This document shows, piece by piece, positions 52,379-60,746 of a stretch of DNA of 64,000 nucleotides; position 1 is the stretch's first letter; each line of letters starts with the position of its first letter. The notes below the pieces were generated by a model. That model worked only from the letters and a program-made list of their open reading frames with translations. It did not search any database and was not told the origin of the DNA. The stretch spans positions 80,292 through 144,291 of the forward strand of contig NZ_JZJL01000005.1 of NCBI RefSeq assembly GCF_000971335.1. Direction: 5' to 3'. This DNA comes from Chromobacterium vaccinii (GTDB lineage: Bacteria; Pseudomonadota; Gammaproteobacteria; Burkholderiales; Chromobacteriaceae). Made by a program: the position numbers and the translations under genes.

Positions 52379-54269
52379 GGCTTCCTCCTTGGCAGGCCGT
52401 CGCGTCCAGCTGCCTGATGATGTTCTCCGCGGCCATGAAGGCGAGCGCGGTCAGGGTAAGGGTGGGGTTGGAGGTGCCGAGAGTGGGCATGTTGCCGCAG
52501 CCGACCAGGTATAGATTGTCGTGGTCCCAGGTTTGCTGTGTCGGCTTCACCACCGAGGTGGCCGCGTCGCTGCCCATGCGGTGGGTGCCGACGATGTGGC
52601 CGGCGCCCCAGAACTCATACCACACGCCTTCCCATTGCACCGAATCCGGCTGGTCGGACTGGTATTGAGTGAAGTCCTGGATTTGCGCCTGGGCGAAGAT
52701 CTGGTCGGATGCCTGCTTGGCGGCGGCGAAGGCTTTGCGCTCGTAGTCGGAGACGCTGTAGTGAATGACTGGCCTGGGGTTGCCAAGCTTGTCCTTGAAG
52801 CGAGCGTCTATCGTGATCCGGTTGTCCGGCGACGGCAGCTGCTCGCACTCGAAGTGCAGCAGCGCCTGGCGCGGCACGCGGTCGGCCAGATAGGCGCGCA
52901 GCTCCTTGCCGAACAGGCCGGCCTGCAGTCCGTTGCCGACATCGCTGCCCGGCGCGTTGGTCGGCCATGACCAGCCCCAGTTGTCCACCGGTGAGATCCA
53001 GGCCGCGAAATCGCTGCGGAAGGCGCCGTCGCGGAAGGTGGGGATGTAGGTGGTACAGCCCGGTCCGCGGTAGGGGTAGACCTTCTCGTGCTTGAACAGG
53101 CCCCAGGTCAGCATCACCAGGTGGTCCATCAGGTTGCGGCCCACCTGATCGCTGGAGTTGGCGACGCCGGACATCAGCAGCAGCTTGGCGTTCTCCAGCG
53201 CGTTGGCGGCCAGCACGTACAGCGTGCCATGCGCGGTATGCGTGGCGTAGTCGCCTACGTCCGGGTGGCGATAATGCTTGTACTCGATGCCGGTCACCTG
53301 TTTGGTGGCGGGGTCGACCAATACTTTGGACGCCACAGCCTGGGTGATGACGACAAGCCGGTTCATGTCGGCCTGCTTCAGGGTTTTCAGGGCGTTGTAC
53401 TTGGCCTGGACCGGACAGAGCGGCACGCAGCTGGCGTTGCCCTCGCAGCGTTCGCCGGTGTAAGGCGACCATGTCGAGCCGACAACCTGGTACACGCCGC
53501 GGGTTTTCTCGATGACGAAGCGCTGCGTCGCCGGCGACCACTGGATGTCCCCCTGGCCGTATGCAGGATTGGGGTTGGAATTGCGGCCCTGCGGCATGCT
53601 GACGAAGCTCACCTGGTAATCCACCCCGTCGACGCTGACTTTCGCGCCTGCGGCATTCCGTATCCACGCCAGGTCCTGGTACGACTGCGGGATCGCATGC
53701 ATCGGGAACACATAGCGCTCGCCGTAATTGGAGCGGTTCATGTCCGGGCCCACCTGGGCAGCTACATCGCCGGACACGCCTATCTCCAGCTCGGCCAGTT
53801 CGTAATAGGGCTTGAGGTCGTCGTAGCTGATCGGCCAGTCCACCGCGCGGCCATACAGGGTGCGCATGCGGAAATCGTTGGGCAGCATGCGCGGCACGTT
53901 GCCCAGCCAGTGCAGCGTGGTGCCGCCGGGGGTGCGCAGACAGTCGCTGCCGAAGGCCTGCGGCCCCATTTGCACCAGATAACCGGGCTGTTCCGCCGGG
54001 ATGTCCAGTGTGATGTCCAGCACATTGGGCGCCGGCGCGTCCTCCAGTGCGGGATAAGGGCCGTTGGTGGCCGGGGCGGCTTTGTAATGGAAGGTGTCCA
54101 GATAGGACTGGTAGTTGGCGAAGGCGGCTTCGGCATCCAGCTCCAGTCCGGCTTTCAGCCCGGCCTCCAGCATCAGCACCCGCTTGCCTGCCCGGGTGAG
54201 ATTCTTGGCCAGCACGGCTCCGGCAATGCCCGTGCCGACGATGACTACGTCGTATTGTTGGTCGCGCAT
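52371..54269 (-). CDS. GMC-family FAD-dependent oxidoreductase
   Basis: This 632-residue flavoprotein has the N-terminal dinucleotide motif V-I-V-G-T-G-I-A-G-A (9-18) and L-M-L-E-A-G. The G-G-T-T-L-H-W-L-G-N region is near residue 110. A C-P-L-C-P motif in the middle (C-V-P-L-C-P-V-Q-A-K) is also found in gluconate and sorbitol dehydrogenase large subunits. The active-site H is in G-A-G-H-I-V-G-T-H-R-M-G, and the end is N-P-T-L-T-L-T-A-L-A. Together with the upstream small subunit it fits the membrane-type sugar or sugar-acid dehydrogenases. No cytochrome c subunit is encoded next to it. No Tat signal is seen here. Confidence 0.88.
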   Translation of the reverse strand: MRDQQYDVVIVGTGIAGAVLAKNLTRAGKRVLMLEAGLKAGLELDAEAAFANYQSYLDTFHYKAAPATNGPYPALEDAPAPNVLDITLDIPAEQPGYLVQMGPQAFGSDCLRTPGGTTLHWLGNVPRMLPNDFRMRTLYGRAVDWPISYDDLKPYYELAELEIGVSGDVAAQVGPDMNRSNYGERYVFPMHAIPQSYQDLAWIRNAAGAKVSVDGVDYQVSFVSMPQGRNSNPNPAYGQGDIQWSPATQRFVIEKTRGVYQVVGSTWSPYTGERCEGNASCVPLCPVQAKYNALKTLKQADMNRLVVITQAVASKVLVDPATKQVTGIEYKHYRHPDVGDYATHTAHGTLYVLAANALENAKLLLMSGVANSSDQVGRNLMDHLVMLTWGLFKHEKVYPYRGPGCTTYIPTFRDGAFRSDFAAWISPVDNWGWSWPTNAPGSDVGNGLQAGLFGKELRAYLADRVPRQALLHFECEQLPSPDNRITIDARFKDKLGNPRPVIHYSVSDYERKAFAAAKQASDQIFAQAQIQDFTQYQSDQPDSVQWEGVWYEFWGAGHIVGTHRMGSDAATSVVKPTQQTWDHDNLYLVGCGNMPTLGTSNPTLTLTALAFMAAENIIRQLDATACQGGSHE

Positions 54270-54302
54270 GGTGTGCTCGCTTGGCAGTAATTGAAAGAGA
54301 GG

Positions 54303-54749
54303 TCAGCCGGCGCCGAGCGGTTTTTCCGCCCAGGAGCCGAAGCCGGGTTGCTTGGCGCCGGGCGGATGGGTTTGCGCCGCGTTCCACACCAGGCCCTGGA
54401 CATAGGCCTCGGGACTGACGTTGTGCTGCATGGGCAGGCTGAGTTTCTGATTGGCCGGCACCCATTGGCCGAAGTACCAGAGATTGATGATGTTCTGCGC
54501 CAGGCAGCCGAACTTATCTGCGGGGAACAGTTGCGAAGCCATCATCTGGTGGATCTCGTCTTCATTGCCGCGGCCATCCTTCAGGATTTGCCTGCCGCAG
54601 TTGAGGAAGCCATCCAGCGTCGAGGGGGCGCTCTGGTACTGGACCGTGTCCCAATAGACGCCGGACATGCCGGTGGCTTCCAGTTCCGTTACGCTGAAGC
54701 CGGTCAGATGAGATGAAATATCCAAAAACAAAAGCAGGGGCTCGTTCAT
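54303..54749 (-). CDS. small subunit of FAD-dependent sugar/alcohol dehydrogenase complex
   Basis: With the ATG at 54749 this is a 148-residue protein. It opens with F-L-D-I-S-S-H-L-T-G-F-S-V-T-E-L, a typical start of small subunits of sorbitol, fructose and gluconate dehydrogenases (FAD-SLDH type). It ends with N-L-W-Y-F-G-Q-W-V-P and a Gln/Pro-rich stretch. Unlike many relatives it has no Tat signal, so the complex may be cytoplasmic or exported by other means. It lies 33 bases before the GMC gene and is first in the three-gene operon. Confidence 0.75.
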   Translation of the reverse strand: MNEPLLLFLDISSHLTGFSVTELEATGMSGVYWDTVQYQSAPSTLDGFLNCGRQILKDGRGNEDEIHQMMASQLFPADKFGCLAQNIINLWYFGQWVPANQKLSLPMQHNVSPEAYVQGLVWNAAQTHPPGAKQPGFGSWAEKPLGAG

Positions 54750-55136
54750 TGGCTTTTCCCTCCAGATGCGTGAATGACGGCGTGTTTGAGCCGGAAATGC
54801 CAGGCGCGATCCCAGCCAGGCATGGCGCGGACTATTGCTGATTTTTACGGATTGCTGCGGCGGGCGCGGTGCGGGGTGGATGTATTCAAGAGAGGAGATG
54901 CCGCCATGCGGCAATATTGAATATGCGATTCATTTGCATTTGTCCCCCTCTTGTTTTTTATGAATGGCAAGAATTTCCGGGTATTCGCTTTTCACAATAT
55001 ATTGGTTATAAATTTCGCCGCAATGGAAATTCAATTAGTACTTATACGCAGCAGTTAAGCCGCGAAAAACCAGAAGGGAGGTCTGCAAGGGGGGCGACAG
55101 GCGCCGCCATGCGTAGCCGATTAGATTGGATTGACT
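54750..55136. other. gene-free stretch upstream of the GMC operon
   Basis: An AT-rich patch at 54915-55060 is the likely promoter region. I see no supported gene. Confidence 0.4.
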
Positions 55137-55321
55137 TTAGATTCTGTTCAAAGTCTTTTTGCGGCAGCGGCCATTTTTTGCCGCGTTGCCGGGCTTGGAA
55201 TAAGCCGGATCGATGACCGCTTCGAGCTGCGTCCAAGGCATGACCTGATCCATCTCGGCCAGGAAAATTTCGCGGCGGGTGCGTTTCTTCTTGCGGCGAG
55301 TTCGAGATCGGAGACGGTCAT
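55137..55321 (-). pseudogene. IS5-family transposase remnant (N-terminal fragment)
   Basis: On the minus strand, one frame encodes R-T-R-R-E-I-F-L-A-E-M-D-Q, then P-W, L-E-A-V-I-D-P-A-Y and K-P-G-N. This is the conserved start of IS5-group transposases. The ATG at 55321 is in a different frame from this block, so there is a one-base shift, and a stop follows about 60 codons on. The rest of the transposase and both inverted repeats are missing. It is a decayed trace of an insertion sequence. Confidence 0.85.
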
Positions 55322-55564
55322 CTGCTGTCGGATGGCGGTGTCCCGGGGCTGGCTGAGATGGGGGCAGTTTACGGCAAGGCCGGGGGCTTGTTCAGACCTA
55401 CTCTAGGGATGATCAATACCTACGCCTTGCATCTGGACAGCAACGATCTGATTTCGCATGTTTTTGCATGCATGTTCTGATCCAGCCTCATGAGCCGCCT
55501 CTGGCGCAGGAGCGGCGCCATCCTGCAGCGGCCTTGGAGGGACATCGCGCGCGGAACCTACTGG

Positions 55565-55987
55565 CTAGGGGTGTAGAACCTCGGCCTCCAGCCGCTTCAG
55601 GTTTTGTTCGTTGGCGGGAATGACGATGGAGGCTAAGCCCTCGGCCTGGCCGGCGTCTTCAAATAGTTGAGACCAGATCACCCGGGTGGAGCCCAGCCGG
55701 GTTTCCAGCGCAATCGTCAGGCGGAACGCGGGGCTGGAGACATGCTCCACAACTACTTTCTCCGGTTCGGCCACCTCGGCGAACACGCTTTCATTGGGAT
55801 AGTTTTTGCCATCCGGACCATGCATGGTGAACGACCAGCGCCCGCCAGTCTGGAACTCGCATACATCGAAGGTGTTGCTGAAGCCGGCGGGGCCCCACCA
55901 GCGCGCCAGCCGCTCCGGCGAGCTGATCGCGGCGAAAATTTGCTCCCGGCTGGCGGGGATGTCGCGAGAGGCGGTGAACGTGGTCAT
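55565..55987 (-). CDS. SRPBCC (AHSA1/START-like) domain protein
   Basis: This 140-residue protein has the AHSA1 pattern: R-D-I-P-A-S-R-E-Q-I-F-A-A-I-S-S-P-E-R-L at the start, W-W-G-P-A-G-F near residue 30, then G-G-R-W-S-F-T-M-H-G-P-D-G. These small proteins have a deep hydrophobic pocket and often bind lipids or aromatic ligands. I chose the ATG at 55987, with GGAG about 6 bases upstream. A 13-codon longer version is possible. It stands alone. Confidence 0.88.
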   Translation of the reverse strand: MTTFTASRDIPASREQIFAAISSPERLARWWGPAGFSNTFDVCEFQTGGRWSFTMHGPDGKNYPNESVFAEVAEPEKVVVEHVSSPAFRLTIALETRLGSTRVIWSQLFEDAGQAEGLASIVIPANEQNLKRLEAEVLHP

Positions 55988-56353
55988 CGTTTGCTCCATC
56001 TTTTGGTGGAAGTCAGTGAGAGACATCTACTGCTCGGCTTCATCCTATTCTAGCAGCATGCGGGCGATGCCGTTTTCTGCTTGATTGGATGGAAGAGAAA
56101 GGGCGCATCCCGCGAGGCGCGAAATACTGCTAACCAGTACAAGCTTGATGCGCCAAGCCATTTATTTGGAATGGCGGCTCTGGCGGTATCGTCGCTTTTT
56201 ATCTCATCCCGATGAGTGTTGAGCTGGAGCCTGTCGATTCAGCAGGCATTCACGCATTTAAGCCCTGATCGTTATTCAAAGCGAGCGGCAGATTTTTCGG
56301 CTTATCCGGCAGGGTGGCGCGCTCAGTTTCGATAATTTCGTCAAGAGCAGATC
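55988..56353. other. intergenic region upstream of the GH18-like gene
   Basis: No gene is seen. It contains two inverted repeats: TACTG-N5-CAGTA near 56126 and GCCTG-N9-CAGGC at 56229-56247. The latter is about 107 bases before the GH18-like start and could be a regulator site. Confidence 0.45.
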
Positions 56354-57328
56354 ATGGACCAAGAGATCAAGGCGGTATACCTGAAGGCAAGCCCGAAAAG
56401 CGATATCGATCAATTGTGCGATTCAGAATTCAATACGGTTATTGCCACCTTCGTCAGCTTTGCCAATGGCCAAGCCTGCGTCGACGGTCCGATGGCGGAT
56501 TGGCAGCCTGGCGACTGGATCGATCGTCTGCACCGCAGCAACAAGAAAGTATTGTTCTCGATAGGCGGCGGAGCGGTGCTGCCGGAGACGCTGGAATTCC
56601 TGTTCCTATCCCCTGAGTCCACCGAGATCAGCCAGGCAGGTTATGCCCCGTTTCTGGCCGCGATTTGGCAGATTTTGCGGGGTGGGCCGATAACCGTGCA
56701 TTCACTGTCGGGCGCTCCGTATCCAACCGATTATGGCCAGGGTTTCCATGGCATTGATCTTGATCTTGAAAACTTCGCTTCTTATAGCGGCGGCGTGCAA
56801 AGCGATTTTTGGGCCTGCCGCCTGGCCAACCTTAATCTGGCGCTGCGCCGGGATCTTCCATCGGGAGCGCTGTTGACGCATGCGCCGCAAACCCCCTATC
56901 TGCTGATCGGCGACTGGGGCGTTGGCGAGGTGAGCGCCAACCCCAACGGCTTGTACAGCAAGATGATGCAGCTTTCCGGCGAGGCGGTGAGTTGGTTGAA
57001 TGTGCAGATATACAACCAGAGCGATTTCGCATCGCAGCAGGCGGTGGAAAACACCTTAGCCGTTTTGCTAAACGACTGGCCAATGGTGGCGGGCGCCAGC
57101 ACCAGCGCTCGTCAGGTTGCGGTTACCGTTGCGATGGCGCCGCCGCCGGTTGAGTGCAGTTCCGGCTATGTCAGTCCCGCTCAGCTGAGGGATGCCTTGT
57201 CGGCGCTAAATGTCGCGCCGGGCGGGTTGAATGGCTGGTCGTATAGTTCGAACAATGCGGTTGCGCCTTCCTGGGACCAAGTATTCACGCAAATACTGAA
57301 CGCCAAGCAAACGTCAGGCCGGCCGTAA
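56354..57328 (+). CDS. GH18-like glycosidase (chitinase-like)
   Basis: This 324-residue single TIM barrel has the first-strand pattern I-K-A-V-Y-L, K-V-L-F-S-I-G-G-G (SxGG motif, near 68) and the catalytic block H-G-I-D-L-D-L-E. In that block, Asp135, Asp137 and Glu139 keep the D-x-D-x-E acid pair, but the first Asp of the canonical DGxDxDxE is His132. Later L-N-V-Q-I-Y-N-Q matches the M/Y-x-Q-x-Y-N block. Substrates could be chitin or other N-acetylglucosamine polymers. No signal peptide or chitin-binding domain is present, which is unusual for a secreted chitinase. Confidence 0.82.
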   Translation: MDQEIKAVYLKASPKSDIDQLCDSEFNTVIATFVSFANGQACVDGPMADWQPGDWIDRLHRSNKKVLFSIGGGAVLPETLEFLFLSPESTEISQAGYAPFLAAIWQILRGGPITVHSLSGAPYPTDYGQGFHGIDLDLENFASYSGGVQSDFWACRLANLNLALRRDLPSGALLTHAPQTPYLLIGDWGVGEVSANPNGLYSKMMQLSGEAVSWLNVQIYNQSDFASQQAVENTLAVLLNDWPMVAGASTSARQVAVTVAMAPPPVECSSGYVSPAQLRDALSALNVAPGGLNGWSYSSNNAVAPSWDQVFTQILNAKQTSGRP

Positions 57329-57581
57329 CGGCCGAGTCGAGACGGGATGCGCCTTAAGCGGTGCTTACCGGAGCGCGCCGCTCCGCCATGCTCTCAGTCC
57401 GCTCCGCCAGCGTTGCTGGTGACAGGCATCTTGCCTGGTTTGGCAATCAATGCCGCGCCTGAGAACTGACGCGGCATTCCTGCCAGTCTTGCCGAGCGGG
57501 GGGAAGAGAGGTGTCCGCGATTCGTCACTGGCCGAGCCATGCGATGTCTCGTTCCCAAGGTTTGCGTCGTGCCTGCGGGAC

Positions 57582-58040
57582 TCAGGCCGTTTGCGGGCGA
57601 GCGCGCAGTTTGCCGGCCAGCTTTAGGCCGTCGCGGAAGTTTTTCCCCATCATCGTCAGCTGCGCCAGCCCCACGGCCAGCTCCAGGGCCTGAACCGCGT
57701 AGAACGCTGAGTCGAACACGCCGGCTTGCGCGCGCAGGTTTAGAAACAGCGCGCAGGGGATCATGATCAACAGACCGTTGATGGCGATGAGCGGCATCCG
57801 CTTCTTTTTGTTCTCCACCAGTTTACCTTTGCGACCCTTGGCCAGCATGGCTCCGCTGGCGCCCGTCAACGCCATGGCTGTTACCAATACCGGCACACCG
57901 ATGCAGGCGATAGCATGTTTGACGGCGGCGATGTCTCCATGGCCTAGGAACAGCTCGGAGACGACGGTGGCGCTCCAGAAGACGGCAATGGCCAAGGCGG
58001 CGACCGTGGCGGCGACGGCGTGAAGAAGAGATTTGTTCAT
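57582..58040 (-). CDS. four-helix membrane protein of unknown function
   Basis: This 152-residue protein has four hydrophobic segments (about 5-30, 44-66, 83-101 and 112-130) and basic loops (G-R-K-G-K, N-K-K-K-R). No named family is recognised. I chose the ATG at 58040; the upstream 27 codons contain no supporting SD. It is transcribed divergently from a MarR-type gene with a clear inverted repeat between them, which suggests it is the target of that regulator. Confidence 0.7.
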   Translation of the reverse strand: MNKSLLHAVAATVAALAIAVFWSATVVSELFLGHGDIAAVKHAIACIGVPVLVTAMALTGASGAMLAKGRKGKLVENKKKRMPLIAINGLLIMIPCALFLNLRAQAGVFDSAFYAVQALELAVGLAQLTMMGKNFRDGLKLAGKLRARPQTA

Positions 58041-58137
58041 GCTTGAATCCTTGCTGCGAATGAAACGAAACGCGGTGCCGCCGCGCGCGCAGCAGACAAT
58101 GAGCGCGACATCGGCTAACATGGTTCATGTTTTCACA

Positions 58138-58155
58138 TTGACACCATGATGTCAA
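58138..58155. promoter_or_regulatory. inverted repeat, probable MarR operator
   Basis: TTGACA-CCATGA-TGTCAA is a perfect 6-6-6 inverted repeat in the divergent promoter region between the membrane-protein and MarR genes, 36 bases before the MarR start. TTGACA may also be part of a -35 element. Confidence 0.65.
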
Positions 58156-58191
58156 AAAGACATTTTGTTGTCCGCTTGCAAGGTGGGGTAA

Positions 58192-58656
58192 ATGCAACAG
58201 CAAAACGAAAGAACGGCCGCGGGCGAGGCGTTGTCGGATGTGGTGCTGGACTTATTCAGGGTAAACAACGGCTTGCTGACGCAAGGGGATAGATTGGTGG
58301 CGCCGCTGGGCCTCACCAGCGCCCGCTGGCAGGTGCTGGGCACGATAGTGGCGGCTGAGCGCCCGCAGCCGGTGGCATGGCTGGCGCGCGACATGGGCGG
58401 CAATCGCCAGAACGTTCAGCGCATCGTCAACGATCTAGCCAAGGAAGGCTGGGTGGCATTCGCCGACAACCCCCACCATCGCCGCGCCTCGCTGATTGTG
58501 CTGACCGATCTGGGCCGGGAGGCCTACAACGCCGCGATGAAGCTGCAAGCGCCGTGGATCAACCGGCTGGCGGAGGGCATGGGCCTGGAAGAAATCGCCG
58601 TGCTGCGGCAGGTGCTGTCCATGCTGCAGGCGCGGCTGGCGGAGGATGCGGGTTGA
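58192..58656 (+). CDS. MarR-family transcriptional regulator
   Basis: This 154-residue winged-helix protein carries L-T-S-A-R-W-Q-V-L-G-T-I near residue 43. Next are V-A-W-L-A-R-D-M-G-G-N-R-Q-N-V-Q-R-I-V as recognition helix and a wing D-N-P-H-H-R-R-A-S-L-I-V-L-T-D-L-G. Flanking helices support dimerisation. It likely represses itself and the divergent membrane protein through the repeat at 58138. There is no cysteine in the ligand/oxidant position, so a small ligand is more likely than redox sensing. Confidence 0.92.
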   Translation: MQQQNERTAAGEALSDVVLDLFRVNNGLLTQGDRLVAPLGLTSARWQVLGTIVAAERPQPVAWLARDMGGNRQNVQRIVNDLAKEGWVAFADNPHHRRASLIVLTDLGREAYNAAMKLQAPWINRLAEGMGLEEIAVLRQVLSMLQARLAEDAG

Positions 58657-58751
58657 GCCGTTCGTTCCGTCAGCTTTTGCCGATTCCGCGCCATAGACGC
58701 AGGGCGTGACTGAGAGGCAGAGATGAATATCCATAGGACGGGCTTGGCAAG

Positions 58752-58973
58752 ATGCGGATAACAAAGATAAGTGAAGGGAAAAGGTTTTTGATCGTGGCAG
58801 CGCTTTATTGGGTGATTGCCATAGTTTGGTGTTGGCGCGCAACGGATGGAGAGTGGCTGTATTTCATCATTTTCTTGCAGATGGCCGCGATGTATTTCTT
58901 GCCGGCCATGGGCGTGCTGTGGATGGCGCTTTCAGCAGTTTTCCGGCTGCTTGCCTATGATGGGCGTAATTAA
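58752..58973 (+). CDS. small membrane protein, 73 residues
   Basis: Two hydrophobic helices (about 12-28 and 36-62) follow a basic N-terminus. It has Trp and Tyr residues at the helix ends. No family is recognised. The SD is weak. It lies 95 bases after the MarR gene and 93 bases before the next gene; the linkage is uncertain. Confidence 0.5.
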   Translation: MRITKISEGKRFLIVAALYWVIAIVWCWRATDGEWLYFIIFLQMAAMYFLPAMGVLWMALSAVFRLLAYDGRN

Positions 58974-59066
58974 AGGAGATCGTACAATAGCGCATACCAA
59001 AGAGTATGTGGCAAGCTTGTGGTACTAGCTGAAGCTTTATCGAGCACCATGCGCAAAGGAGGAAAA

Positions 59067-59489
59067 ATGCTGTTATCCGCAATTTCAAAGCAAGAAACGA
59101 TAGCAACTAGGCCCATTTTTGAACGTGGGGCCACACCCAGTTTCCCCCAGCTACTGGATGCTGCAAAACCTAAAAGTAATTTTCCCGCGGCTGCGGCGCC
59201 ACCCGAGCATCTCAACTTGAAAAGCATTACGACGGGAGAGGCTTATGATGTGTTGTCGGGCTTAGCCAATACGGGAAAGTTGAGTTCGGAAGAGTTCCAG
59301 AGCATGGTGCCTGCGGTTTATCTCCGCTTACTTAACGAACAGCAAGACGCGCCGCAAGCGGAGCGGTTTGATTTGCTAGCCGGTACGCAAAGCCTGATAG
59401 ACAGCAGCAAGGCGTTTGGAACCCTGGCCCAAGTGCGCGCCGAAAGTCGCGGTCTAGAAGTGTTGAAGGCTTACCAGGCCAATAGCTGA
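59067..59489 (+). CDS. hypothetical protein, 140 residues
   Basis: AAAGGAGG lies 5 bases before this ATG, a strong start signal; an ATG 15 bases earlier is less well placed. The product is soluble and mostly helical after a Pro- and Ala-rich N-terminal third (to about residue 55). It contains a Y-D-V-L-S-G-L-A-N-T-G-K-L-S-S-E-E-F segment. That layout, low complexity then helical domain, resembles secreted effector or anti-sigma type proteins, but there is no real match. It has no cysteine. A terminator follows. Confidence 0.6.
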   Translation: MLLSAISKQETIATRPIFERGATPSFPQLLDAAKPKSNFPAAAAPPEHLNLKSITTGEAYDVLSGLANTGKLSSEEFQSMVPAVYLRLLNEQQDAPQAERFDLLAGTQSLIDSSKAFGTLAQVRAESRGLEVLKAYQANS

Positions 59490-59517
59490 TGCTTGTGCTG
59501 GCGCGCCGCATAAAATG

Positions 59518-59552
59518 AAAACACCGCTTCGTAACGCTGAAGCGGTGTTTTT
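59518..59552. terminator. bidirectional terminator
   Basis: AAAACACCGCTTC pairs with GAAGCGGTGTTTT around an 8-base loop with A and T runs on both sides. It serves the hypothetical gene and the convergent Bro-N gene. Confidence 0.92.
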
Positions 59553-59566
59553 GTTGCGGAGCGCAC

Positions 59567-60235
59567 TTAGCTGGCAAATTTGTCTACTCGCTCCGACAAA
59601 CGCAGCTGGCAGGCTGTGGCCAGCTTGAGCAGCTCCGCGCTGGTGGCCGGCATCTTGCCGGGCGGGGCGATGAGCTCCGCCATGCCGCTGAGCGTGGAGA
59701 CGCTGCAGTTCAAGCCGATCAGTCTGCCGTGCGGCCAGCGTTGTTTGTTGTTGGGCGCGTAGTCCAGCGCCACCACCCAGCGCGAATGCTGCCAGCGGCC
59801 GGGCTCGCTCAGCACCGCCTCCATCACCGCGCGGCTGACTTGCTGCGCCGCCTCCGCGGCGAGTGCCAGCGCCAGGTGCAGGGTTTCCACCGTATTGGCC
59901 GCTCCGGCCTCATGCAGCAAGGCCGGGCGGATTTCTTCCAGCCACCAGCGCCTCAGCCGCCGCGCGCCGGGCTTCTTGATGCGGCGGAACACCTCGTCCA
60001 GCTCGCCTTCGGACAGGCACAACACCGGTTCCGCCTCGTCCGCCAGCCGCAAGGGCCGCCCCAGCGGCTCGCCTAGCGCCTTCAGCAAATCCTTGACCTC
60101 CAGCTTCATGGACGCGGCCACCTCCGCGGCCACCAGCCAAAAACCCTCCGGCTGCCGCACCACCCGCATGGCCAAACCCTTGGCGAAATCCAACCGCAGC
60201 GGCGCATTCACCTGCTGATCGATAGCCGCGCTCAT
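59567..60235 (-). CDS. Bro-N domain (antirepressor-like) protein
   Basis: This 222-residue protein has a Bro-N-like pattern in its first half: V-V-R-Q-P-E-G-F-W-L-V-A-A-E-V-A-A-S-M, then L-S-E-G-E-L-D-E-V-F-R-R-I-K-K-P-G-A-R-R-L-R-R-W-W-L-E-E-I-R-P. This is the signature of phage and prophage antirepressors. The second half is helical and unassigned. No other phage gene is visible next to it, so it is an isolated relic or a domesticated regulator. The ATG at 60235 is the best start; the frame continues upstream over GC-rich, low-complexity sequence. Confidence 0.78.
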   Translation of the reverse strand: MSAAIDQQVNAPLRLDFAKGLAMRVVRQPEGFWLVAAEVAASMKLEVKDLLKALGEPLGRPLRLADEAEPVLCLSEGELDEVFRRIKKPGARRLRRWWLEEIRPALLHEAGAANTVETLHLALALAAEAAQQVSRAVMEAVLSEPGRWQHSRWVVALDYAPNNKQRWPHGRLIGLNCSVSTLSGMAELIAPPGKMPATSAELLKLATACQLRLSERVDKFAS

Positions 60236-60660
60236 GGCCGATCCTCCCCAAGCAAACGCGCAAACCACGCTGCCAAAAACGCAAGGCGATATGCGGCACG
60301 CAGGCGCAACGATGCACGCGACGCACGGCGGGGAGGGCGAATTAGGGGAGGGGAGAGAGAAACGATAAGACGAGCATCCATAGCGATGTCTCCAAACGGC
60401 TTTGCCCGACCAAGCATTGCGAGCGCAAGGGCGCGTGTGGGATGCAATGCATGGCGTGTTGAACAACCACGGCTTTCGGGCGTGGGCCACCGCTAACGGA
60501 AGTGTGTTGAGCACTGTTGAATTAGGCTAATTAAAAAATTGTAGATAGTCAAATTTTTATTTTGTTAAGCCTATCTATACAAGTACTTAATTAGGTGTGG
60601 CACCAATTCTATTTTTGGCATTCGGTGCAGATATGTTAGAAAAATGATTAATAAATGCCA
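60236..60660. other. boundary region with sharp base-composition change
   Basis: The first part (to about 60500) is GC-rich without a supported gene. From about 60520 the DNA turns strongly AT-rich, as do the genes that follow. It marks the left edge of an acquired segment. No tRNA or direct repeat is visible. Confidence 0.5.
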
Positions 60661-60689
60661 TTGACATATTTCCATTGATGCTGTATTTT
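60661..60689 (+). promoter_or_regulatory. sigma-70 type promoter of the peptide gene
   Basis: A perfect -35 TTGACA (60661-60666) is separated by 17 bases from TATTTT (60684-60689). The start would fall near 60696, giving a leader of about 50 bases before the precursor ATG. Confidence 0.7.
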
Positions 60690-60708
60690 AACTTGCCACA
60701 CACAAGTT
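60690..60708. promoter_or_regulatory. inverted repeat over the predicted transcription start
   Basis: AACTTG-CCACACA-CAAGTT forms a perfect 6-7-6 repeat right after the -10 element. It could be a repressor operator or, if transcribed, a 5' stem. Confidence 0.5.
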
Positions 60709-60746
60709 ATGGTTTGTGGGGAAATTAAATTTACTCTGGAGATTGT

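Noticed and set aside
56126..56140. TACTG-N5-CAGTA repeat considered as a lux box
   Set aside because: Spacing does not fit the CTG-N10-CAG pattern of CviR-type sites.
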